From positions 1 through 46,872 of the forward strand of contig JQID01000203.1 in assembly GCA_000770645.1 (NCBI GenBank): DNA of 46,872 nucleotides, in the 5' to 3' direction. The notes beneath the pieces are model-generated. The model searched no databases. It was not told where the DNA came from and saw only the letters and a list, made by a program, of their open reading frames with translations. Below, piece after piece: positions 25,516-33,562 of this stretch (the stretch's first letter is position 1; each line of letters begins with the position of its first letter). Position numbers and translations under genes: made by a program. This DNA comes from Desulfosporosinus sp. Tol-M (GTDB lineage Bacteria; Bacillota; Desulfitobacteriia; Desulfitobacteriales; Desulfitobacteriaceae).

Positions 25516-26735
25516 TATTCTGCTCCTCCCTGTATGGTAGTCAGGACTACTTTCCTGGGCAACGAAACTTTACCGAAGCGGGACCGGGCATGAAGTTCTT
25601 CCGCCGTGTTCCGACTTATATGAGTAGCGCCTGCATTGAAGCGGTTTATGACCTGGCCCAGACGGGTGGACATTTTGAGAATATTTTCCGGAGTATAGAC
25701 TTCATCAATCAGACGGTCCAGATCCACAATGTCGGCAAAACGGTTAAAACGTTGACTTTCAATTTCATTTTGGATACGCATCCACAATGCCTGATATGAC
25801 TTCGGACCCTTAACGTCATCGTCCATCAAACTGCGATCAAAGGAAAAAACGAACATGGTATGTTTTAAGGTATCTATTTCATCGATTAATTCGCGAATAC
25901 TTTCATAAGCATCTTCCCGTTTCAAGCGGGTATAGCGAATGGTTTCTTCACTATTAGCACTCACCAATACTTCCATATTATCAATCGAGATCACCAGACC
26001 CTTAAATCCTGCCAGACAGCAAACCTCTACCAGCGAACGCAGCATGTGCCTAGCATTATATTTGGTGATTTTACTCGGAGACAAACCCAGGCGGCGCAGG
26101 GAGGATAATTTTGCTTCCCGACTTCCTTCCAGCCACAACATCAACAGCTTTCTGTTGGCCTCTTCCAACATGGGATGTCCCAAAATTCCGCCGGTCAACA
26201 AGGCGCAGGCCACGGCAAAATTATTATCAATCAGGGGATTAGCCAGAAAGAAGCTATCCAGCTGCTGCCTAATCTCCCGCTTGGTTAAAGGATCCAGCTG
26301 TCCCTGACTGGATAAATAATCCGCAAAGTTAATACCTTCCGGGATAATCTCAGGCTCATACCCCAACTGCCGGATAACCTCGTGACTGCAGAATTGCAAG
26401 CGTTCCAGCAGGCGAACCTGGTGCAAAATGGCTATATAGATTTCCTTAAAATCATGAAGCCAGATTTGCCGGGCTGAGAGACTAACCGAGATATAGCCCA
26501 TCTTTTCTGCTTCCATGGCCAATATTTCCAGGAAGTGGGTCTTTCCACTCCCGGTGCGGCCAGTCACGAACTTTATCTTACTGCCACCCCTGGCCAAGTA
26601 GTTTGCCAGATATTTTTCCTTCCAAAAATCCATGATAAACTCGCTGCCCACCGATATTTCCTGCAGAATTTCACGATTACCGGGAGGCTGACCCTTCATT
26701 AAGTTAGCTATGGCTGATTTGATGTCATTTTCCAA
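25515..26735 (-). CDS. P-loop ATPase, partner of the DUF2791 protein
   Basis: 406 residues, exactly as long as the next gene. Walker A is VTGRTGSGKTHFLEIL (about residue 60), Walker B GLVISIDNMEVLV (about residue 245, with asparagine-methionine-glutamate after the aspartate) and a sensor strand TMFVFSFDRSL. N-terminal FIMDFWKEKYLANYLARGG and the layout resemble AAA/STAND-like ATPases of BREX type rather than ABC proteins. Middle helices (about 105-230) are unrecognised. Equal size and motif order suggest that the two ATPases are ancient paralogs that diverged strongly. It follows the coiled-coil gene after a 184-base gap filled by a seven-base tandem repeat. Confidence 0.72.
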   Translation of the reverse strand: MENDIKSAIANLMKGQPPGNREILQEISVGSEFIMDFWKEKYLANYLARGGSKIKFVTGRTGSGKTHFLEILAMEAEKMGYISVSLSARQIWLHDFKEIYIAILHQVRLLERLQFCSHEVIRQLGYEPEIIPEGINFADYLSSQGQLDPLTKREIRQQLDSFFLANPLIDNNFAVACALLTGGILGHPMLEEANRKLLMLWLEGSREAKLSSLRRLGLSPSKITKYNARHMLRSLVEVCCLAGFKGLVISIDNMEVLVSANSEETIRYTRLKREDAYESIRELIDEIDTLKHTMFVFSFDRSLMDDDVKGPKSYQALWMRIQNEIESQRFNRFADIVDLDRLIDEVYTPENILKMSTRLGQVINRFNAGATHISRNTAEELHARSRFGKVSLPRKVVLTTIQGGAE

Positions 26736-26753
26736 AACGAGTACCCCCTAAAT

Positions 26754-26872
26754 TCAGAAGTCAGAAGTCAGAAGTCAGAAGTTGGATGTTGGATATTGGA
26801 TGTTGGGTGCCAGATATCAGATTTCGGATTTCGGATGTCGGATGTCGGATGTCAAAGATGTCAAAGATATAG
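26754..26872. repeat. Heptanucleotide tandem repeat (about 17 units)
   Basis: Seven-base units drift from CAGAAGT through TGGATGT and TCGGATT to CGGATGT along about 119 bases, between the coiled-coil gene and the first ATPase gene, inside the presumed operon. Such repeats expand and shrink by slippage. Confidence 0.85.
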
Positions 26873-26919
26873 ATTAGGACGCCATAGGTCAAAGGTTGCA
26901 TGGTATGCTAATGCTAATC

Positions 26920-27744
26920 TTAATCCAACTCAGGTGCTGCCGTCTCGAAAAAACGGATGGTTGCCAAATACTGCTCCCGCCCATCCTGATCCAAAATGCG
27001 GATAGATTTATTTATATTGCGACTGGGACCAAATTGAAACTGCCGTCCATCTTCACAGGTACGTAAGTCAGCAGCATAAAGACGTGCCAGGTCAAAAGCA
27101 AAACTCTGCAGATCATAATCTTTACGAAAGCGACGCATAGGGGTTAAAAGGGCATAAAGACTCTTTAAATAAATATCCCCTACTTTCGAAGTTGATGTTT
27201 TACCCTGGTTTTGTTTTATAAGCATCAGATCATAAGCTGCGGCAAGCTCTTTGACAAAGCCTTTGGGATCAAAATTAGCCTTCAGCAATTTATCCCTGCC
27301 GGCCTTAACGTCTTGCACAAAGGCCAGAGGGCGCAAGCATTGAACCCGTTTTCGATCCAGGTATAAGTCCAGATCCTCAATATCAATCCTAACCTTGAAC
27401 GGAAACATCTCATAAGTTGGATAGTCTCCTTTAACGTCCACTTCCAGGCGATCACAATGAGCAAGCAATTGTTCTGCAAAGTCGCCATTTTCGACATATT
27501 CGCGAATTCCGAATTCATCGACATGCTTCTGCATGTCTTCCAATAAGGTTTCCTGTTCCTTCAGATAAACCTGCAGAGCCGCCCGGTCCTTGGTCCAACT
27601 CTTAAGATCACCCTTCTCCATATTTTTACACAAGCTCTTAACCACTTTTTGCTGACTCTTGATCTTATCCTTTAGTTCTTTCTCAATGCTCAACATTTGT
27701 TTATATAAATTTTCATAATCTTTCATATCTTCATAATCTTTCAT
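26920..27744 (-). CDS. Coiled-coil protein of the helicase-ATPase cassette
   Basis: 274 residues. Residues 1-90 are a long coiled coil (MLSIEKELKDKIKSQQKVVK, KDRAALQVYLKEQETLLEDM). A mixed domain follows with FPFKVRIDIEDLDLYLDRKR and a helical part FVKELAAAYDLMLIKQNQ; near the end is FQFGPSRNINKSIRILDQDG. No catalytic motif is visible. The start codon region repeats MKDYED/MKDYEN; GAAAGGA lies about 13 bases upstream. It opens the minus-strand transcript shared with two ATPases and is divergent from the helicase, so it may be the structural or target-sensing part of a complex (inference). Confidence 0.65.
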   Translation of the reverse strand: MKDYEDMKDYENLYKQMLSIEKELKDKIKSQQKVVKSLCKNMEKGDLKSWTKDRAALQVYLKEQETLLEDMQKHVDEFGIREYVENGDFAEQLLAHCDRLEVDVKGDYPTYEMFPFKVRIDIEDLDLYLDRKRVQCLRPLAFVQDVKAGRDKLLKANFDPKGFVKELAAAYDLMLIKQNQGKTSTSKVGDIYLKSLYALLTPMRRFRKDYDLQSFAFDLARLYAADLRTCEDGRQFQFGPSRNINKSIRILDQDGREQYLATIRFFETAAPELD

Positions 27745-27972
27745 ACTTAATTAACATTCCTTTCTTGAGGCACAAAACGTCATGAAAGCATTTCTTTCAG
27801 ACTTTTCTTTCAGACTTCTGGACTCCTTCTTCTTATTTTAATCCGATTACTAAGGCAAGAATTCGACAAAAATTTAAATTTCCCTTCTCACTTGCCCCTT
27901 GCCTCCCTAATTAAGTAATGGCATACTGAGAATATAATATTGTGATTATGAGAGAAAACAGGGAGAGAACAT
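27745..27972. promoter_or_regulatory. Divergent promoter region of the cassette, with conserved leader
   Basis: A TATAAT at about 27933 and a GGGAGAG site serve the helicase. Toward the coiled-coil gene, CTTTCAGACTT is doubled (27800-27825) and 27756-27790 closely matches the thiD leader (31876-31907); the shared piece could encode a ten-codon leader peptide MTFCASRKEC ending just before the gene. Confidence 0.45.
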
Positions 27973-29622
27973 ATGCCTTTTTTCGATAAAACTTTTTCCG
28001 AGAGGGATAAATCTACCGCAAGGGTATATGGTCAACTGAAAAAAAAGTTATTTACTTGGCAGGAGGAATGTCTGGATATCTGGTTTGACAATCAGTGTAA
28101 AGGGGTTGTCAATGTTGTCACCGGGGCAGGCAAAACTATCCTTGCCTTGGGAGCAATTGCCAGGCTGGAATATATACATCAAAAGCCATCATCAGCCTTA
28201 AAGATCAAAATTATTGTTCCTAAGGTTTTTCTGGCAAATCAATGGGTTAAGAGTCTGCAAGATGACCTGGCTGTTTCCAGGGATGATATCGGAGTATACT
28301 CCGGGGTGCACAAAGACCCGCCTTCCCGCAAATATATGATTTATGTAGTGAACTCCGCGCGTGCTACTTTAGCGCAGCAAATACTTTCCGACTATCATCA
28401 GGGCAGCACAATATTGTTGATTGCGGATGAGTGTCATCACTATTGCAGTCCGGAAAATTCACGCATCTTCGATTTTATAGCCCAAATCCCCAGCCAGGGT
28501 CAGGCCACACGCTACTATGCCCTTGGATTATCCGCTACCCCGGAAACTGCAACCTTTAATGAAACTCTGCTTCCTGCCTTAGGACCAGAGATCTACAAAT
28601 ACAGCTTTGTCGAGGCCTTGAATGCTGATATAATAAGTCCCTTTGCAATTTTTAACATAAAGTTAAATTTCACACCGGATGAAAAGTACCAATATCTGGA
28701 CCTAAGTGAACTACTAACCCGCGCCCTGGAAAGACTTATGCATCGCTGTCCTTTCCTGAAAGGCTTAAACCGGGTACGGTATTTTGCCAACCTGGAGCAA
28801 TTGGCGCAAAGTTCTGAGGATACCTTCATAGCTGCTCTGGCCCGTTCGGTACTTATGCTTGCCAACAAGCGCAAAGATTTGGTCTACAGGGCCGAATCCC
28901 GGATAAGCTGTGTCAATAATCTGGTGACGCTGCTGCCGCGAAGTTCAAAGATCCTGATTTTTTGTGAAAGAATTGCTGTGGCGAACACAATTTATGAACA
29001 GTTACAGTACTTATTTCCGGAACAGGTGGGACGTTATCATTCCGAAATGGACGAATGGAGCCGCAAAGAAATCCTGCGTAAATATCACAACGCACATATT
29101 CGCATCCTGGTAAGCTGCCGCGCCCTGGACGAAGGTTTGAATGTACCTTCAACCGATATCGGGATCATCGCCTCCTCCACCAGCAGCACCCGGCAACGAA
29201 TCCAAAGGCTGGGCAGAATCCTGCGCCAGTCTGGTATAAAGCACACGGCCAAACTTTATTATCTGTACATCGGTGCTTCCAACGAGGAAAAAGACTTACT
29301 GGCCGAAATTTCTCGCGACCTGGCAGGAATAATTCCCATCCTGGACCTGGAATATGATCAAGATCGCCAGACCTTTTTTCATTCCTCCTACCAAGCCTTA
29401 GTTGATCAAGTCATAGCCTATACTCTGCATAAAGGCTGGAGCACGAAGATTATTGTGGAGATAACTAAAAACCTGGAGCGCGGTAAACTGGGGTGTGATT
29501 GGTGGCTCTCCGAGCAGAACTGCCGCTTGAAAATTCAGAATGCCCCCTCCCGTTCAGAACGGAATTACTGGGTGAGCATGTACTTACTAGTGCAGGCCAG
29601 TCTTGGTCGGTTAGCTGAGTAG
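27973..29622 (+). CDS. SF2 DECH-box helicase
   Basis: 549 residues. A Q-like motif FTWQEECLDIWF precedes motif I VVTGAGKTILAL; Ia is IIVPKVFLANQW, II is LLIADECHHYCS, III is LGLSATPE. The second RecA domain has ILIFCERIAVANTIYEQL (IV), ILVSCRALDEGLNVPSTDIG (V) and QRIQRLGRILRQS (VI). The overall order fits XPB/restriction-subunit-like DNA translocases. A C-terminal helical part (about 460-549) carries FHSSYQALVDQVIAYTLHKG and may bind a partner. Divergently transcribed from the coiled-coil/ATPase operon, with 228 bases between. In BREX type 2 loci a BrxHI helicase accompanies BrxD; the pairing here is suggestive but the helicase itself is not clearly BrxHI. Confidence 0.88.
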   Translation: MPFFDKTFSERDKSTARVYGQLKKKLFTWQEECLDIWFDNQCKGVVNVVTGAGKTILALGAIARLEYIHQKPSSALKIKIIVPKVFLANQWVKSLQDDLAVSRDDIGVYSGVHKDPPSRKYMIYVVNSARATLAQQILSDYHQGSTILLIADECHHYCSPENSRIFDFIAQIPSQGQATRYYALGLSATPETATFNETLLPALGPEIYKYSFVEALNADIISPFAIFNIKLNFTPDEKYQYLDLSELLTRALERLMHRCPFLKGLNRVRYFANLEQLAQSSEDTFIAALARSVLMLANKRKDLVYRAESRISCVNNLVTLLPRSSKILIFCERIAVANTIYEQLQYLFPEQVGRYHSEMDEWSRKEILRKYHNAHIRILVSCRALDEGLNVPSTDIGIIASSTSSTRQRIQRLGRILRQSGIKHTAKLYYLYIGASNEEKDLLAEISRDLAGIIPILDLEYDQDRQTFFHSSYQALVDQVIAYTLHKGWSTKIIVEITKNLERGKLGCDWWLSEQNCRLKIQNAPSRSERNYWVSMYLLVQASLGRLAE

Positions 29623-29686
29623 TTAGGTTTCGTGACGACCCTATATTGTCCGGCTCTTTTTATCTTTTCGTAATTTCAGTTCATTG

Positions 29687-30333
29687 TCAAACACAAAACG
29701 CGGCATAAAGCGGAACAGTTTTCTTCCCATCCTCAAGGCCAAAATTTTTGGTGGATAACTTGATTGCATATTCCGGCTTGTAGACATCTATATATACCTT
29801 CAAACTCTTGGCCTTGGTATTATCCGCCGACTTTACCTCAATGGGGATGATTTTGCCGTCCCGTTGAATGATAAAGTCTACCTCCGCGCCGCGCTCTGAA
29901 GTCCAATAATAGCTTTTGTACTCATTCGTGGTAAGTTGGCAGCAAACGTAATTTTCCACCATACCGCCTTTAAAATCGTCTAGTTCCCCAGGAAGGTACA
30001 GCACGTCCTCGGCGGCAATATCCTTTTTAGCGCAGAGTAGACCGACATCAGACACATACGTCTTAAATGAATCAATGTCCTTATAATTTTCCAATGGCTT
30101 TTTGGCTCATATCATTGAGATAGCTAACCAGCACCATATTCTGCGTATGCCGCACTAAAATAAGATCCTTCGTTTCAAGATATTTGCTCACGCATTCCGG
30201 CATGCCGCCCACCACAAGGTATTGGCGGTAATAGGACAGTGCTGCTTCATGCAGCGCTGCAGGCATGGGGATATCACTTTGAAAGCATACTTTGATTTGC
30301 GCAACAAGCTCACTTTTGCCGTTGGCGATAATC
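29687..30333 (-). pseudogene. Remnant of a DUF4143-type AAA ATPase
   Basis: Two frames joined near 30085 give the C-terminal half of the widespread ATPases with a DUF4143 (PD-(D/E)xK-like) domain: AALHEAALSYYRQYLVVGGM PECV, VSYLNDMSQ, then after a jump LENYKDIDSFKTYVSDVGLL, KGGMVENYVCCQL and YYWTSERGAEVDFIIQRDGK with IPIEVKSAD. The N-terminal Walker domain is missing and about 70-80 residues between NDMSQ and ENYKD are deleted, with a frame change at the joint. Hence a decayed gene. It abuts the RelE gene. Confidence 0.78.
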
Positions 30334-30662
30334 TAATATATGAATCTCTCCAGTAAAATTTCTTCAACATTTCTTCTTCCGTCGATTACTGCAAGCACCC
30401 ATACTTTATTCTTTTCGGTCTTATAAATTATTCGCCAAGGTGGACTAATTAGTTCTCTGTAAATAATGATATTATAGTATCTTAATTCGGGAACAATTCT
30501 TCCTTGTAGAGGCATCTGCCGTAAGTCATCAGCTTTTTGTTTAATGGCAAGATAAACTCGCCTTGCTTGAATGCTATTATCTAAGGCAATATATTCAATT
30601 ATTTTTCTTAAATCCCCCTGGGCAGTTTCTGCCCAGAAGACATGATGTTCGCTTATTGTCAT
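30333..30662 (-). CDS. RelE/ParE-family toxin
   Basis: 109 residues of the RelE/ParE fold: VFWAETAQGDLRKIIEYIAL at the start, a central LRQMPLQGRIVPELRYYNII and the conserved end strand WRIIYKTEKNKVWVLAVIDG with RR. ParE-type toxins poison gyrase and RelE types cut mRNA on ribosomes; the subtype cannot be decided. Its ATG overlaps the antitoxin stop (ATGA), the normal coupling of such modules. Confidence 0.85.
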   Translation of the reverse strand: MTISEHHVFWAETAQGDLRKIIEYIALDNSIQARRVYLAIKQKADDLRQMPLQGRIVPELRYYNIIIYRELISPPWRIIYKTEKNKVWVLAVIDGRRNVEEILLERFIY

Positions 30663-30949
30663 AATTTTACATGAACATTGTTGTCTAATTCTCTATCCAA
30701 GCTTGAAAAAAAGTCTTCCTGTGATAAAACTTTTCCATTAACGATATCACTTTCCCCTTGGGTCAGCAACTTTAACAACCCAATAGCCTTCTTCATGTTT
30801 TCATAGGATTCAGTATCTACTAAAACGGCCCTGGCCTCACCATTTTGCGTTACATAAACCGGTCTGCGGGTCTCATTCACCTGTTCCAGAATCTCAGCGG
30901 CATTGGCTTTAATATAAGAGATGGGTCTAATATCTTCTTTGCTATTCAT
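30659..30949 (-). CDS. Phd/YefM-family antitoxin
   Basis: 96 residues from the ATG at 30949, which follows AGGGGGG; the longer frame to 30982 runs into the promoter. RPISYIKANAAEILEQVNET and RRPVYVTQNGEARAVLVDTE is the Phd/YefM DNA-binding fold; the C-terminal acidic helix (LSQEDFFSSLDRELDNN) would embrace the toxin. It should bind its own promoter and neutralise the RelE-type toxin. Confidence 0.88.
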   Translation of the reverse strand: MNSKEDIRPISYIKANAAEILEQVNETRRPVYVTQNGEARAVLVDTESYENMKKAIGLLKLLTQGESDIVNGKVLSQEDFFSSLDRELDNNVHVKL

Positions 30950-30972
30950 TGCATTGCCCCCCCTGTATAAAT

Positions 30973-31001
30973 ATAGTACCAAATTAGGTCCGATTGGTCA
31001 A
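30973..31001 (-). promoter_or_regulatory. Promoter of the toxin-antitoxin operon
   Basis: TTGACC (31001-30996) and TACTAT (30978-30973) are spaced by 17 bases. The spacer with its flanks (GGTCCGATTGGTC) has operator-like repeats for antitoxin autoregulation. The leader would be about 17 bases. Confidence 0.65.
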
Positions 31002-31047
31002 TTGGGGTCGTTCATAAATTTTACGGGCAACAAGATAAGAATTCTTT

Positions 31048-31866
31048 TCAGCACCAACTGAAGTACGGGTTCCAGCGGGAATTACTGTTAATATCAAATG
31101 CGTGGTTCACGGGGCCGGAACCGCTGCCCAAGTCGAGCATGGCAGCCAGCGCCCCGGAAATATATGCCTTTGCCCGTTCTACGGATCTATCCAAATCATA
31201 GTCCTTTGCCAAATTGGCTGCAATGGCACTGGATAGTGTGCAACCGGTGCCGTGGGTATTGGGATTATCAATACGCTTGCCGTTAAACCAGTGATAATCA
31301 CCGTCGCGATATAGCAGATCGTTAGCATCATTGAGCTGATGTCCGCCTTTACACAGCACAGCACAATGATAAGTTTGGCTGATATGTTGTGCGGCTTTGA
31401 CCATATCCTCCGCCGTTTTTATCTGCATGCCTGACAGTACTTCCGCTTCCGGGATGTTGGGAGTAAGGACAGTTGCCAAGGGAAGCAGTTTATGTTTCAA
31501 GGTATCAATCGCCTCGTCGCTGATCAGTTTTGCACCGCTGGTAGCTACCATTACGGGATCTACCACAATGTTCAGCGCCTGATACTGGGTGAGCTTTTCC
31601 GAAATAACCGAGATCAGTTCGGAAGAAGAAACCATTCCGATTTTAACGGCATCAGGGCGGATGTCCGTAAATACGCTGTCTATTTGTTGAGCAAGGAATT
31701 CGGGGCTAACCTCAAAAGTCCCTTGGACACCGGTAGTATTTTGTGCGGTCAACGCCGTGAGCGCACTCATTGCGTAAACGCCGTGAGCGGTCATAGTCTT
31801 GATGTCGGCCTGAATGCCGGCACCTCCGCTGGAATCACTACCGGCAATTGTTAGTGCTGTTTTCAT
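31048..31866 (-). CDS. thiD: Hydroxymethylpyrimidine / phosphomethylpyrimidine kinase
   Basis: 272 residues from the ATG at 31866 (MKTALTIAGSDSSGGAGIQA), the invariant ThiD start; 12 more codons in frame upstream are leader. Ribokinase-fold motifs: GSDSSGGAGIQADIKT for substrate, VDPVMVATSGAKL, and NTHGTGCTLSSAIAANLAKD with the anion hole and catalytic aspartate region. It phosphorylates HMP twice to HMP-PP, the pyrimidine half of thiamine. Last gene after the TPP riboswitch and thiE. Confidence 0.95.
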   Translation of the reverse strand: MKTALTIAGSDSSGGAGIQADIKTMTAHGVYAMSALTALTAQNTTGVQGTFEVSPEFLAQQIDSVFTDIRPDAVKIGMVSSSELISVISEKLTQYQALNIVVDPVMVATSGAKLISDEAIDTLKHKLLPLATVLTPNIPEAEVLSGMQIKTAEDMVKAAQHISQTYHCAVLCKGGHQLNDANDLLYRDGDYHWFNGKRIDNPNTHGTGCTLSSAIAANLAKDYDLDRSVERAKAYISGALAAMLDLGSGSGPVNHAFDINSNSRWNPYFSWC

Positions 31867-31875
31867 AATGGTTCC

Positions 31876-31907
31876 ATTCCTTCCTGAGGCACAAAACGGC
31901 ATGACGG
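31876..31907 (-). promoter_or_regulatory. thiD leader element shared with the coiled-coil gene
   Basis: The minus strand reads GTTTTGTGCCTCAGGAAGGAAT-like sequence that matches 27756-27790 in about 27 of 31 positions, including the ribosome binding site. In both an ATG opens a frame starting M(T/P)FCAS. Confidence 0.4.
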
Positions 31908-31993
31908 TAACTTCTTACAGTTTCTTTCAACCTATTTCCTTCGTCTTGAATTTTTTGTTATTTTTCGTGGATGTCAGAGGTTTTCATGAGGCC

Positions 31994-32635
31994 TCATGCG
32001 CTTATTATCTTTTCCGAAAGCATACGCAGGGTACGACTCTCCATCTCAATATCTTCTGAGGCAAAAATAGTGGAAACCAACGCCACACCGGCGATTCCGA
32101 TGCCGGAAAGTTCTAAAATGTTCTGCCTGCTAATCCCGCCAATCGCCACCACCGGAATGGAAACCGCTTTGCAGATTTCTTTCACTATGTCATGGGAAAC
32201 CGAATGGGCATCCGGTTTTGTAGTGGTAGTAAAAACAGCCCCCACCCCAAGATAGTCGGCACCGGCTTTTTCTGCCTGTATTGCCCGCTCTACCGTCCGT
32301 GCCGAAACACCGATCATCATGTTTTCACCTACCAAGGCACGAACATTTTGTGGCGGCAGATCACCTGGTCCCAGATGGACTCCGTTAGCTTGGCATTTAA
32401 CGGCACTATCTGCATTATCGTTAACAATAAAGGGAACGCCGTACTCTTGGCAGAGTTTTTTCATCGCCATGGCTTCTGCCAGAAATGCACTGTCATCCAG
32501 TTGTTTTTCCCGCAGCTGAATACAGGTAGCCCCGCCTTTCAGCGCACTTTCTACTTGTTCCATCAGCGTCTGTTTTCCAACCCACGTTCTGTCAGTTATG
32601 GCATACAAACGCAGTGTTTTTCTATCGCACTTCAT
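31994..32635 (-). CDS. thiE: Thiamine phosphate synthase
   Basis: 213 residues from the ATG at 32635, with GAGGTG upstream; 26 further in-frame codons are untranslated leader. TIM-barrel motifs: LRLYAITDRTWVG, ATCIQLREKQLDD (the QLREK pyrophosphate-binding loop), VPFIVNDNADSA, GVHLGPGDLPPQNVR, MIGVSARTVERA, YLGVGAVFTTTTKPDA and PVVAIGGIS. It couples HMP-PP with the thiazole phosphate. Preceded by the TPP riboswitch; 127 bases before thiD. Confidence 0.95.
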   Translation of the reverse strand: MKCDRKTLRLYAITDRTWVGKQTLMEQVESALKGGATCIQLREKQLDDSAFLAEAMAMKKLCQEYGVPFIVNDNADSAVKCQANGVHLGPGDLPPQNVRALVGENMMIGVSARTVERAIQAEKAGADYLGVGAVFTTTTKPDAHSVSHDIVKEICKAVSIPVVAIGGISRQNILELSGIGIAGVALVSTIFASEDIEMESRTLRMLSEKIISA

Positions 32636-32693
32636 AAATTTGCACCTCTTTCGATAAACAAAACGGGGCGCCACCTGATTGGTAACTCTCCGC

Positions 32694-32739
32694 ATAAACA
32701 GAGTTCTTGGCATCAGGTGGAGTTGTTTCCATCTGATGC
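32694..32739. repeat. Dispersed repeat copy B with hairpin
   Basis: 32694-32722 matches 23789-23819. From 32710 GCATCAGGTGGA pairs with TCCATCTGATGC around GTTGTT, a 12-base stem with one wobble, located in the thiE leader just past the riboswitch. It might serve as expression platform, but the match at an unrelated locus argues for an inserted element. Confidence 0.45.
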
Positions 32740-32764
32740 TTAGAAATCGTTATCCAGGAGCTGT

Positions 32765-32810
32765 ACAGTTCTTATCTCCCTCTTTGAAGAAGGGGGAGTC
32801 TTAGAACTGT
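32765..32810 (-). terminator. Long imperfect hairpin after the TPP riboswitch
   Basis: ACAGTTCTTATCTCCCTCTT pairs with most of AGGGGGAGTCTTAGAACTGT. It sits directly downstream of the aptamer and may be the switching hairpin, though no T run follows on the minus strand. Confidence 0.4.
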
Positions 32811-32840
32811 TAGCTATCGGATAAAAGCAAGTATGGCTTA

Positions 32841-32921
32841 CTCCCTACGGCGGCATTATCCGCATCAGGTAAAGGGTCGAAGTTGATTGCTTCCTCTCAG
32901 CCTGCTAAAGCAAGCTCCCCT
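32841..32921 (-). promoter_or_regulatory. TPP riboswitch
   Basis: On the minus strand the conserved elements occur in order: GGGGAGC, GCAGGCTGAGAGGAAGC with the CUGAGA pyrimidine-sensing loop, GACCCTTTACCTGATGCGG and ATAATGCCGCCGTAGGGAG with the pyrophosphate-binding GGxUAAUxCC region. It controls thiE-thiD; thiamine pyrophosphate binding should switch the operon off. Confidence 0.95.
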
Positions 32922-33004
32922 GAAATATTTATATCATTGTTCCACGGTATCACGCCTGAACAACAAAGTCAATTATCAATGAAACCCATTTGATTACGGG
33001 AAAA

Positions 33005-33562
33005 TCAAGCTCTCATATAATCGGACATACGGCAGGCACCTTTAGCACCGCAGGCATAGGTGAGCGCTTCCTTTTCTCCTGTAATGCCACCCAAGGCATA
33101 AACCGGTACGGATACCGCTTCACAGACATCTTTGAGAAAGTCCAGACCTCGCGGTGGCAACCCCTTTTTGCTGTCGGTAGCGAATACATTACCTGCCATA
33201 AGATAAGTGGCCCCCAAACCCTGCGCTTTCCTGGCTTCGGCAACAGAATGGACCGAGGAACCAAGGACTGTAAAGTCGGAAAGATTTCCTGCGAATTGTT
33301 CAAACAAGGGCAGCGGCAGATGAATAGCCGGACAACCTAATCGCCGTGCTGCTTCCACATAAGTATGCAGTACGCAGGAAGTGCCGTGCCTCTGACACAA
33401 ACCCAGCACTCCTTTTGCCAGTTGCTCGTATTCTGATTCGGGCAAATCTTTTTCACGCAAGACCACCATATCTACTTGGCCAACAATTCGTTCCAGTTGC
33501 TCCAGGAATGGCCTGGCGCAGAGATTTCGGTTGGTGACGGCAATTCTCTTAAACGTATACAT
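33005..33562 (-). CDS. tenI: TenI-like thiazole tautomerase (ThiE paralog)
   Basis: 185 residues of the ThiE/TenI barrel: FKRIAVTNRNLCARPFLEQL, MVVLREKDLPESEYEQLAKG, AIHLPLPL and FTVLGSSVHSVAEARKAQG. The histidine in SSVHS corresponds to the catalytic His of Bacillus TenI, and the HLP (not HLGxxD) loop fits TenI rather than a true ThiE, which is encoded separately at 31994. TenI aromatises the thiazole phosphate tautomer made by ThiG. Its start overlaps the end of thiH by 14 bases, so it is the last gene of thiS-F-G-H-tenI. Confidence 0.85.
   Translation of the reverse strand: MYTFKRIAVTNRNLCARPFLEQLERIVGQVDMVVLREKDLPESEYEQLAKGVLGLCQRHGTSCVLHTYVEAARRLGCPAIHLPLPLFEQFAGNLSDFTVLGSSVHSVAEARKAQGLGATYLMAGNVFATDSKKGLPPRGLDFLKDVCEAVSVPVYALGGITGEKEALTYACGAKGACRMSDYMRA

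Noticed and set aside
24295-29622. A complete BREX system
   Set aside because: No PglX methylase, PglZ, PglW/BrxC-size ATPase or Lon-like gene is present; only BrxD-like and helicase components are supported.
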